Both the position numbers and the translations under genes were made by a program. Of a DNA stretch of 7,045 bases, positions 1 to 5,705 are shown in pieces; positions within the stretch are counted from its first letter, which is position 1; each line of letters begins with the position of its first letter. The notes beneath the pieces are model-generated. The model made no database searches, had not been told where the DNA came from, and saw only the letters and a list, made by a program, of their open reading frames with translations. Location of the stretch: the NCBI GenBank assembly GCA_947372575.1, contig CANBUF010000094.1, positions 1 to 7,045 on the forward strand, given 5' to 3'. Source of the stretch: Alcaligenaceae bacterium. GTDB lineage: Bacteria > Pseudomonadota > Gammaproteobacteria > Burkholderiales > Burkholderiaceae.

Positions 1-1
1 T

Positions 2-574
2 GACATCACGGGTGAGCGCCCTGCGCAGATTGCACGACGTGGCGTGATACGTTCCTTTCAGATTTCTGCAGTGTTTCCGCACCTCTCCGTACTCGAAAAC
101 GTGCGCATTGGCCTGCAACGTCAAACTGGCCTGTCCTTTAAGTTCTGGAAAAGCGAAAAATGCCTGAACCAGCTCAATGATCGTGCTCAGGAATTACTTG
201 AACAAGTCGACCTGGGACAGTTTGCCAACGACATTACCGGCAGCCTTCCTTATGGACGCAAGCGCGCACTCGAAATCGCCACAACGCTCGCCATGGAACC
301 TGAACTGATGCTGCTCGATGAGCCCACGCAGGGTATGGGTCACGAAGACGTCGATCGCGTCACGCAACTTATCAAGCAGGTCAGCATCGGACGCACCATC
401 CTGATGGTTGAACACAACATGAATGTGATTTCGTCTATCGCCGACACCATCACGGTGCTTGCACGGGGTGCCGTGCTTGCCGAGGGCGACTATGCACACG
501 TGTCTCGCGACCCGGCCGTCATGGAAGCCTACATGGGTACAACCGATGGCGAACTTGAGGGAGCGCACGCATGA
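2..574 (+). CDS. livG: HAAT-family ABC transporter ATP-binding protein, LivG-like (5'-partial)
   Basis: This is the cytoplasmic ATPase subunit of a Liv-type importer, cut by the left edge. The open frame runs from base 2 and gives 190 residues; LivG proteins are usually about 250, so roughly 60 N-terminal residues including Walker A are missing. The GTG at 44 is an internal valine, because family sequence (a GVIRSFQ Q-loop block, Gln at visible residue 20) continues across it. Visible motifs are a divergent ABC signature LPYGRKR (residues 82-88), Walker B LMLLDEP with catalytic Glu107, the TQGMGHED D-loop region, and the H-loop in MVEHNM (His138). The signature lacks the canonical LSGGQ, but LSYG/LPYG forms are usual in LivG. 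The stop overlaps the next start as ATGA, implying translational coupling. Family assignment is firm; the transported solute is unknown. Confidence 0.93.
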   Translation, partial: DITGERPAQIARRGVIRSFQISAVFPHLSVLENVRIGLQRQTGLSFKFWKSEKCLNQLNDRAQELLEQVDLGQFANDITGSLPYGRKRALEIATTLAMEPELMLLDEPTQGMGHEDVDRVTQLIKQVSIGRTILMVEHNMNVISSIADTITVLARGAVLAEGDYAHVSRDPAVMEAYMGTTDGELEGAHA

Positions 575-1281
575 GCACGCCCGCACTCGAAATTTCCGGG
601 CTTAACGCCTGGTACGGTGAATCACATATCCTCCACGGCGTTGACCTGTCGGTCAACAAAGGCGAAGTCGTTACCATTCTGGGGCGCAACGGCGCAGGAC
701 GCACAACGACCATGCGTTCGATTCTCGGCCTGACTGGGGCACGTACAGGCTCGATCCGTATTCACGGTACTGAGTCCATCGATCTGCCGACCTACAAGAT
801 TGCGCACCTGGGCATTGGTTATTGCCCAGAAGAACGTGGTATTTTTGCCAGCCTCTCCTGCGAAGAAAACCTGCTACTTCCACCACCAGTGGGTGCGGCA
901 GGCGGCGGGATGTCGCTCTCTGAAATTTACGATATGTTTCCGAATCTGCTCGAGCGTCGTCATTCACCAGGCACACGTCTGTCGGGCGGCGAACAGCAAA
1001 TGCTGGCTGTCGCACGTATTCTGCGCACTGGCGCGGATCTGCTCTTGCTCGATGAAATCTCAGAAGGTCTCGCACCCGTGATTGTTCAGGCACTGGCCCG
1101 GATGATCAAAATGCTCAAGGCCAAGGGCTACACGATTGTGATGGTGGAGCAGAACTTCCGCTTTGCGGCTCCGCTTGCCGATCGCTTTTATGTCATGGAG
1201 CACGGACAGATTGTCGAGCATTTCCCAGCATCTGAACTGGCGGCCAAGCAACAGACCTTGAACGAATTACTCGGCGTCTAA
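571..1281 (+). CDS. livF: HAAT-family ABC transporter ATP-binding protein, LivF-like, with a Walker A Lys-to-Arg variant
   Basis: This is the second ATPase subunit, 236 residues, normal LivF length. The ATG overlaps the previous stop, and AGGGAG at 558-563 is a good ribosome binding site 7 bases upstream. Domains in order: Walker A GRNGAGRTT (38-46), where the lysine that contacts ATP phosphates is Arg44; a PEER Q-loop region (86-89); signature LSGGEQQ (137-143); Walker B LLLLDE (157-162) with catalytic Glu162 followed by ISEGLAP rather than PTEGLAP; and VEQN (192-195), where Gln in place of the switch His is usual for LivF. Arg44 is encoded by CGC, two changes from either lysine codon, so it is not a single miscall. 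From memory, GRNGAGRTT with DEISEGLAP recurs in betaproteobacterial LivF proteins, suggesting a functional clade rather than a dead gene. Residues 104-106 are three prolines, a possible EF-P-dependent pause. Confidence 0.95.
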   Translation: MSTPALEISGLNAWYGESHILHGVDLSVNKGEVVTILGRNGAGRTTTMRSILGLTGARTGSIRIHGTESIDLPTYKIAHLGIGYCPEERGIFASLSCEENLLLPPPVGAAGGGMSLSEIYDMFPNLLERRHSPGTRLSGGEQQMLAVARILRTGADLLLLDEISEGLAPVIVQALARMIKMLKAKGYTIVMVEQNFRFAAPLADRFYVMEHGQIVEHFPASELAAKQQTLNELLGV

Positions 1282-1320
1282 GTCTGCCATGCAGGTCAAT
1301 GCCGGCTACTGAGAACCTGT

Positions 1321-1361
1321 TTGAAGTGTTTAATTGATTAAAAAATTTTATATATATTTAA
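1321..1361 (+). promoter_or_regulatory. AT-rich tract upstream of the binding-protein gene, possible promoter or operator
   Basis: This is the most AT-rich stretch of the 101-base gap between livF and the binding-protein gene. It contains TTGAAG (1321-1326), TTGATT (1334-1339), the near-palindrome TTAATTGATTAA (1330-1341), AAAATTTT (1342-1349) and a run of alternating T and A (1349-1356). No pair of boxes fits a sigma70 promoter with the ideal 16-18 base spacing and a good -10, so exact boxes are not assigned. The position suits an extra promoter that would raise binding-protein expression over the ATPases, or binding by an AT-preferring regulator such as Lrp. Both are inferences. Confidence 0.3.
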
Positions 1362-1370
1362 GCAATACCC

Positions 1371-1376
1371 CTGGAG
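1371..1376 (+). promoter_or_regulatory. Ribosome binding site of the binding-protein gene
   Basis: CTGGAG lies 6 bases before the ATG at 1383 and matches the core of a Shine-Dalgarno sequence. It supports 1383 over the ATG at 1379, which is out of frame and reaches a stop after one further codon. Confidence 0.55.
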
Positions 1377-1382
1377 AATGAA

Positions 1383-2594
1383 ATGAAATTACGTACACTG
1401 ACCGCCGCGCTCATGATGGCAGGCCTGGGCTTTACAGGACAAGCTGCTCACGCAGACGTCTCCGACGATGTAGTTCGTATTGGTTTTATAACCGACTTGT
1501 CTGGCGTGTACTCAGACATCGACGGCCCTGCGGGCGCTGATGCAATTCGCATGGCCATCGCTGATTTTGGCGGTACCGTCAATGGCAAAAAAATCGAATT
1601 ACTGGTGATGGATCACCAGAACAAAGCTGACATTGCAACGGCCCGCGCGCGCGAGTGGTTCGATCAGCAAAAAATTGACATGCTGGTAGGTGGTACAAAC
1701 TCTGGCGTTGCGCTCGCATTGGCTGGTGTCGCTGCCGAAAAGAAAAAACCATTCATCGCCATCGGACCCGGTGCATCTGACCTCACCACAGCACAGTGCA
1801 GCCCTTATACGATTCACTACGCCTACGACACCGTTGCCATGGCACGCGGCACCGGTAAGGCCGTTGTAAAAGACGGTGGAAAGACGTGGTTCTTCCTGAC
1901 GGCGGACTATGCCTTTGGTCAAGCGCTTGAGCGTGATACGGCAGCAGTGGTCAAAGCCGCCGGTGGCGAAGTCAAAGGTCAGGTTCGTGCACCATTGAGC
2001 ACTGCGGACTTCTCTTCTTTCCTGTTGCAGGCACAAGCCTCTGGCGCGCAGATCCTGGGCCTGGCTAACGCGGGTGGCGACACCATCAACTCCATCAAAG
2101 CCGCCAACGAATTTGGCGTAACCGCAACCATGAAAATGGCCGGCCTGCTGATTTTTATTAACGATATTCATGCGCTGGGTCTAAAAGCGACACAAGGCAT
2201 GTACCTCACTGACGGCTGGTACTGGGATCAATCGGATGCCACACGTGCCTGGTCTGCCAAGTTCGAAGAAAAAGCCAAACGCAAACCTTCCATGCTCCAG
2301 GCGGCAGATTACTCATCGGTAACGTTTTATCTCAATGCCGTGAAAGCGACTGGCACGGACGATACAGATACTGTCATGAAGTGGATGAAATCCAACAAAA
2401 TCAACGATTTCTTTGCACAGGGTGGTTACGTGCGTGAAGATGGCCGTATGGTTCACGACATGTTCCTGATGCAAGTCAAAACACCTGCAGAGTCGAAAGC
2501 ACCCTGGGATTATTACAAGGTACTGGCCAAGCTGCCCGGTGAAGAAGTCTTCACAACCCTTGCAGAAACAACCTGCAAACTCGTGAAAAAATAA
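1383..2594 (+). CDS. Periplasmic substrate-binding protein of a HAAT-family ABC transporter (type 1, Peripla_BP_6-like)
   Basis: This is the solute receptor of the importer, 403 residues and acting in the periplasm. The N-terminus is a classic Sec signal peptide: MKLR, a hydrophobic core (about residues 6-19), then a probable signal peptidase I site AHA|D after residue 24. There is no lipobox cysteine, so the mature protein should be soluble. The mature start VVRIGFITDLSGVYSDIDGP, then GADAIRMAIADFGG and a VGGTNSGVA stretch (102-110), are typical of LivJ/LivK-like type 1 binding folds. The second lobe includes WFFLTADYAFGQ (169-180) and ILGLANAGGDT (224-234). The mature protein has only two cysteines, Cys139 and Cys398, which could form a disulfide. 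The gene lies between the ATPase and permease genes and has its own ribosome binding site. The ligand cannot be deduced; relatives bind amino acids, amides, urea or aromatic acids, so livJ/livK is not assigned. Confidence 0.94.
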   Translation: MKLRTLTAALMMAGLGFTGQAAHADVSDDVVRIGFITDLSGVYSDIDGPAGADAIRMAIADFGGTVNGKKIELLVMDHQNKADIATARAREWFDQQKIDMLVGGTNSGVALALAGVAAEKKKPFIAIGPGASDLTTAQCSPYTIHYAYDTVAMARGTGKAVVKDGGKTWFFLTADYAFGQALERDTAAVVKAAGGEVKGQVRAPLSTADFSSFLLQAQASGAQILGLANAGGDTINSIKAANEFGVTATMKMAGLLIFINDIHALGLKATQGMYLTDGWYWDQSDATRAWSAKFEEKAKRKPSMLQAADYSSVTFYLNAVKATGTDDTDTVMKWMKSNKINDFFAQGGYVREDGRMVHDMFLMQVKTPAESKAPWDYYKVLAKLPGEEVFTTLAETTCKLVKK

Positions 2595-2607
2595 GTCAGA
2601 GTCGATC

Positions 2608-2633
2608 CGCCTGCCGCATCTGTGCAGCAGGCG
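2608..2633 (+). terminator. Intercistronic hairpin after the binding-protein gene (attenuator or mRNA-stabilising stem)
   Basis: CGCCTGC (2608-2614) pairs perfectly with GCAGGCG (2627-2633). After one C/A mismatch, GCA pairs with TGC around a TCTG loop, giving a long GC-rich stem in the 77-base gap between the binding-protein stop and livH. The bases after the stem (TTCTCTGATG) are not a true U-tract, so full intrinsic termination is doubtful. Stems here in other ABC operons protect the upstream mRNA or reduce readthrough, so that the binding protein outnumbers the permeases. That role is inferred. Confidence 0.5.
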
Positions 2634-2671
2634 TTCTCTGATGCCACCTGATTCTGTTTGACTGTAAAACG

Positions 2672-3559
2672 ATGACTACAATTTTCGGGATTCCGATCCA
2701 AGCATTTTTAGGCCAGTTGCTATTGGGACTGGTCAATGGATCTTTCTACGCCATTCTTTCACTTGGACTGGCGGTCATTTTCGGCTTGCTCAACGTCATC
2801 AATTTTGCCCATGGAGCCTTGTACATGCTCGGCGCATTCCTGGCGTGGATGGGCATGTCGTACTTTGGCCTCAATTACTGGGTCATGCTGGCACTTGCGC
2901 CCGTTCTGGTTGGCCTGTTTGGCATCCTGATCGAAAAGCTCTTGCTCAAACATCTTTACAAGCTCGATCACCTCTACGGACTGCTCCTGACCTTTGGCAT
3001 TACGCTGATGCTCGAAGGCCTGCTGCGCAGCTTCTATGGGGTCTCAGGCCTGCCCTACTCGACGCCAGACGCACTCAAAGGCGCGACCAATCTTGGCTTT
3101 ATGGTGCTGCCAAACTACCGTGCCTGGGTCGTAGTTGCCTCGCTGATCGTATGCTTTGGCACCTGGTTTGTCATTGAGCGCACACGACTGGGGGCTCTGC
3201 TGCGCGCAGGCACCGAAAACCCCCGTCTCGTCGAGGCCTTCGGCGTGAATGTCCCGCTCATGGTCACACTGACCTATGGCTTTGGCGTCGCCCTGGCGGG
3301 CTTTGCAGGCGTACTCGCGGCACCCGTGCTGCAGATTTCACCACTCATGGGGTCGAATCTGATTGTGGTGGTGTTTGCCGTGGTCGTGATCGGCGGCATG
3401 GGATCTATCATGGGCTCAATTGTGACCGGACTCGGTCTGGGAATCATCGAAGGCCTGACCAAAGTATTCTGGCCTGAAGCCTCCAGCACTGTTGTTTTCA
3501 TCATCATGGCTATTGTCTTGTTCCTGCGTCCTGCTGGACTTTTCGGGAAAGAAAAATGA
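2672..3559 (+). CDS. livH: HAAT-family ABC transporter permease, LivH-like
   Basis: This is one of two inner-membrane channel subunits, 295 residues, the usual LivH length. It is almost entirely hydrophobic, with roughly eight membrane segments. Diagnostic blocks are FGLLNVINFAHGALYMLGA (37-55), the cytoplasmic ATPase-contacting loop around RAGTENPRLVEAFGVNV (178-194), VVVIGGMGSIMGSIVTG (237-253) and the LRPAGLFG C-terminal signature (285-292). The ATG at 2672 starts the protein shortly before the first membrane segment, as expected. However, the upstream bases CTGTAAAACG hold no convincing Shine-Dalgarno sequence, so initiation may be weak or depend on readthrough past the hairpin at 2608-2633. 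The 3' end overlaps livM by four bases (ATGA). Confidence 0.94.
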   Translation: MTTIFGIPIQAFLGQLLLGLVNGSFYAILSLGLAVIFGLLNVINFAHGALYMLGAFLAWMGMSYFGLNYWVMLALAPVLVGLFGILIEKLLLKHLYKLDHLYGLLLTFGITLMLEGLLRSFYGVSGLPYSTPDALKGATNLGFMVLPNYRAWVVVASLIVCFGTWFVIERTRLGALLRAGTENPRLVEAFGVNVPLMVTLTYGFGVALAGFAGVLAAPVLQISPLMGSNLIVVVFAVVVIGGMGSIMGSIVTGLGLGIIEGLTKVFWPEASSTVVFIIMAIVLFLRPAGLFGKEK

Positions 3560-4563
3560 ACCGTCAAACACTTGGATATATTGCTTTTCTGGGTTTTCTG
3601 CTGGCAGTCCCACTGATTGGTGTCTACCCAGTCTTTGCCATGAAAATCATGTGCTACGCATTATTTGCCTGCGCCTTCAATTTGTTGCTGGGCTTTACCG
3701 GACTGCTATCGTTTGGCCATGCCGCTTTTCTTGGTACCGCAGCCTACGCGTCTGGTCACGCCATGAAGGTATGGGGCTTTTCGCCAGAGCTCGGCATTCT
3801 GTACGGTGTCGCCATTGCAGGTGTCCTGGGTCTTGCAATGGGGATGTTGGCGATTCGCCGCAGTGGTATTTACTTTGCCATGATCACCATGGCACTGGCG
3901 CAAATGGTGTTCTTTTACTTTCTGCAAGCAAAGTTCACAGGGGGTGAAGACGGTCTGCAAGGCGTTCCACGCGGCTCACTCTTTGGCCTGCTTGACCTCA
4001 AGAGCGACTTCAATCTGTATTACGTCGTGCTGGCTATTTTTGTCTTTGGCTATTTCATGATCTGGCGTACCGTGCATTCGCCTTTTGGCCAGGTCCTGAA
4101 AGCGATCCGCGAAAATGAACCACGTGCGATCTCACTGGGCTACGACGTCGAGCGCTACAAGCTGCTGGCCTTTGTGCTGTCGGCCATGCTCGCTGGCTTG
4201 GCTGGTTCGACAAAAATGCTGGTATTTGTCTCAGCCACCCTCTCGGATGCCGTCTGGCAAATGTCAGGTCTGGTGATCCTGATGACACTCATCGGCGGCA
4301 TGGGTACGCTGGTCGGTCCGGTCCTGGGTGCCTTCATCGTCGTGATGCTCGAAAACAAAGTCGGCGACCTGGGCAGCATCTTGGCCAAATGGACCGGCGT
4401 GGACTGGTTCAATCGCCTGGGCGAATCCGTCACAATCGTGATTGGCCTGATTTTCGTGATCTGCGTCATGGCTTTCAGACGTGGCCTCATTGGCGAACTC
4501 AATGCCTGGATGGATCGCCGTAAAGGTATTGACACGACGGCTGCCCCTGGCGCTGCGCACTAA
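3556..4563 (+). CDS. livM: HAAT-family ABC transporter permease, LivM-like
   Basis: This is the second inner-membrane channel subunit, 335 residues, within the LivM range. It has multiple hydrophobic segments. Family blocks are LLLGFTGLLSFGHAAFLG (43-60), GGEDGLQGV (129-137), the cytoplasmic coupling loop IRENEPRAISLGYDVER (184-200), LIGGMGTLVGPVLGA (245-259) and the C-terminal FRRGLIG (307-313). A short polar tail follows, with an Ala/Pro-rich end. The start codon overlaps the livH stop as ATGA, and GGGAAAG lies a few bases upstream, which supports coupled translation of a LivH/LivM heterodimer. No terminator is visible in the 49 bases before the hydrolase gene. Confidence 0.94.
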   Translation: MNRQTLGYIAFLGFLLAVPLIGVYPVFAMKIMCYALFACAFNLLLGFTGLLSFGHAAFLGTAAYASGHAMKVWGFSPELGILYGVAIAGVLGLAMGMLAIRRSGIYFAMITMALAQMVFFYFLQAKFTGGEDGLQGVPRGSLFGLLDLKSDFNLYYVVLAIFVFGYFMIWRTVHSPFGQVLKAIRENEPRAISLGYDVERYKLLAFVLSAMLAGLAGSTKMLVFVSATLSDAVWQMSGLVILMTLIGGMGTLVGPVLGAFIVVMLENKVGDLGSILAKWTGVDWFNRLGESVTIVIGLIFVICVMAFRRGLIGELNAWMDRRKGIDTTAAPGAAH

Positions 4564-4602
4564 ACCGGCCAACATATTTACTCACTCACCGAACAACTCG
4601 TC

Positions 4603-4606
4603 AGGA
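4603..4606 (+). promoter_or_regulatory. Ribosome binding site that fixes the hydrolase start
   Basis: AGGA lies 6 bases upstream of the ATG at 4613. The open frame extends further left to an ATG at 4481, inside livM, but that extension reads in another frame of a real gene and would bury the signal peptide. The 4613 start gives a charged MKLR leader followed by a hydrophobic core. Confidence 0.6.
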
Positions 4607-4612
4607 AATCGT

Positions 4613-5530
4613 ATGAAGCTCAGGAATATATTCAAATTGAATTGTGCCGCCGCACTGACATCATTGGCATTGTTTGGTGCCGGTGTAGCACAGGCTCAAC
4701 AAGCATCTGCTGCACCGGCACCAGCAACCGCAGCTGTCGCTGCGACAGCTGCCACGAAGGCGGCCACTACGGCAGTCAAGCCTCACTCCGACTTTCAGTG
4801 GCTTGGACAGGCTGGTTTTCGCATCACCACACCTGGTGGCAAACTGATTGTGATTGACCCCTGGATCAAAGGCGGACCCAAGGCCCCAGCAAACTATAAG
4901 GCAGACCTGTCTGCTATCGGCAAAATTGACCTGTTGCTTGTGACACATGCACACGTGGATCACCTGGGTGATGCACCTGAGCTCGCCAAAATTAACAACA
5001 CAAAACTCTACGGCCCAGCCGACATGGTGACCCCGCTAATTCTGCTGGGTGCGCTGCCCAACGAACTCGGCCATCGCTTCAACAAGTCAGGAGCGGTCAA
5101 GCCATTACCTGGCATCAAGGTCACCGCAGTGCAGGCCGAACACTCCTCGCTGCTGGTCCTGCCAAACGCCACGACGAATAAGCCCGAGTCCCACGCCGCT
5201 GGCGAGGCCATGGGCTACATCATTGAGCTCGAAAATGGCTTCAAGATCTGGCATATGGGTGATACCGGGTTGTTTGGCGATATGAAGTTTATTGCTGATC
5301 ATTACAAACCCGATCTGGTGTTGCTGCCAATTGGTGGCAATTTCACCATGGGACCTGAGGATGCAGCCTTTGCACTCAAGACCTGGATCAAACCCAAAAT
5401 GGTCATCCCCATGCACTACAACTCGAATCCGTTAACCCCGGGTACCCTAGCTGAATTCCAGGCGGCCATGAAAGGCAGCACAATCAAGGTCATCCCGATG
5501 ACAGAGGGTGAGACGGTATCGTTTAACTGA
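4613..5530 (+). CDS. Exported metal-dependent hydrolase, metallo-beta-lactamase fold (UPF0173/UlaG-like)
   Basis: This is a predicted periplasmic metallohydrolase of 305 residues. A Sec signal peptide (hydrophobic core about 11-25, probable cleavage VAQA|QQ after residue 28) is followed by an Ala/Thr/Pro-rich linker to about residue 57. The catalytic domain begins near DFQWLGQAGFRI (60-71) and has the full metal-ligand set: THAHVDHLGD (111-120: His112, His114, Asp116, His117), His177 in AEHSS, Asp217 in HMGDTGL (214-220) and His268 in IPMHYN (265-270). LPIGGNFTMGPEDA (238-251) is also characteristic of UPF0173. Typical UPF0173 proteins are about 230 residues and cytoplasmic; the extra length here is the export leader and linker. 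It lies 49 bases after livM with no terminator between, so it is probably co-transcribed and shares a compartment with the binding protein. The substrate is unknown; relatives include ascorbate-6-phosphate lactonase. Confidence 0.92.
   Translation: MKLRNIFKLNCAAALTSLALFGAGVAQAQQASAAPAPATAAVAATAATKAATTAVKPHSDFQWLGQAGFRITTPGGKLIVIDPWIKGGPKAPANYKADLSAIGKIDLLLVTHAHVDHLGDAPELAKINNTKLYGPADMVTPLILLGALPNELGHRFNKSGAVKPLPGIKVTAVQAEHSSLLVLPNATTNKPESHAAGEAMGYIIELENGFKIWHMGDTGLFGDMKFIADHYKPDLVLLPIGGNFTMGPEDAAFALKTWIKPKMVIPMHYNSNPLTPGTLAEFQAAMKGSTIKVIPMTEGETVSFN
4730..4752 (+). repeat. Perfect GC-rich inverted repeat inside the hydrolase linker coding region
   Basis: GCAGCTGTCG (4730-4739) and CGACAGCTGC (4743-4752) form a 10-bp perfect stem with a 3-base loop. 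It encodes residues of the Ala/Thr linker, about 40-47. A stem this strong soon after the signal peptide could slow ribosomes during export, but alanine-rich coding (GCN codons) makes chance palindromes more likely. Confidence 0.6.
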
Positions 5531-5534
5531 TTCA

Positions 5535-5557
5535 CACGCTTCATAAAATGAAGCGTG
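5535..5557 (+). repeat. Perfect inverted repeat just after the hydrolase stop
   Basis: CACGCTTCAT (5535-5544) and ATGAAGCGTG (5548-5557) form a 10-bp perfect stem around an AAA loop, starting four bases after the stop codon. The bases that follow (ACTGGATC) contain no T run, so it is not a classic intrinsic terminator. It probably blocks 3' exonuclease decay or works with the stem at 5589-5622. The structure is seen directly; the role is inferred. Confidence 0.65.
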
Positions 5558-5588
5558 ACTGGATCACTCAAACAAGGCGTAACCACAT

Positions 5589-5632
5589 ATAAGGCGTGAA
5601 GACACCAGTCTCCACGCCTTATTTAATTTATT
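5589..5632 (+). terminator. Probable rho-independent terminator of the liv-hydrolase operon
   Basis: ATAAGGCGTG (5589-5598) pairs with CACGCCTTAT (5613-5622) over 10 bp. After one A/C mismatch, AGAC pairs with GTCT around an ACCA loop. The stem runs into the T-rich tail TTAATTTATT (5623-5632), which is interrupted by A residues. This is the best terminator in the window and separates the transporter operon from the glycosyltransferase gene. AAGGCGT at 5574-5580 repeats the left arm and could pair alternatively with the right arm. Confidence 0.72.
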
Positions 5633-5705
5633 AGCGGTCAGCACAGCATGCTGATTCGCCCAATGCCAGTCACCATGCTGTCATATTTTTTAGCGATGAT
5701 GCTGA
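5633..5705 (+). other. Leader region of the glycosyltransferase gene, no clear promoter
   Basis: This segment between the terminator and the glycosyltransferase start contains the palindrome CAGCATGCTG (5644-5653). It also holds TCAGCA (5638-5643), which pairs with TGCTGA (5649-5654). A T-rich stretch TATTTTTTAG (5684-5693) could include a -10 element (TATTTT), but no -35 box is found at proper spacing. The ATGs at 5696 and 5699 are out of frame with the gene. Confidence 0.3.

Noticed and set aside
44..46. GTG as the true start of the first gene
   Set aside because: LivG-family sequence continues upstream to base 2, and a start here would remove Walker A, so it is an internal valine of a truncated gene.
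671..1093. Minus-strand open frame inside livF
   Set aside because: It is the Arg-rich complement of the ATPase coding sequence, with no motifs and no supporting ribosome binding site.
1284..1319. Possible terminator after livF
   Set aside because: Only weak 4-5 bp pairings (CTGC/GCAG and CAGGT/ACCTG with a long loop) without a following T tract are present.
1599..2171. 190-codon minus-strand open frame inside the binding-protein gene
   Set aside because: Its translation is Cys/His/Arg-rich without family motifs and mirrors a well-supported + strand gene; it is an antisense shadow.
4155..4535. Minus-strand open frame inside livM
   Set aside because: It is rich in Pro, Ser, Thr and Ile as expected from the complement of a hydrophobic permease gene, and has no recognisable domain.
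4481..4612. In-frame upstream extension of the hydrolase from the ATG at 4481
   Set aside because: It lies inside livM in another frame, and the ATG at 4613 has its own ribosome binding site and begins a clean signal peptide.
5644..5653. Palindrome CAGCATGCTG as a regulator operator
   Set aside because: A single 10-base palindrome without a known match or a second copy is weak evidence; it is noted only in the leader region.
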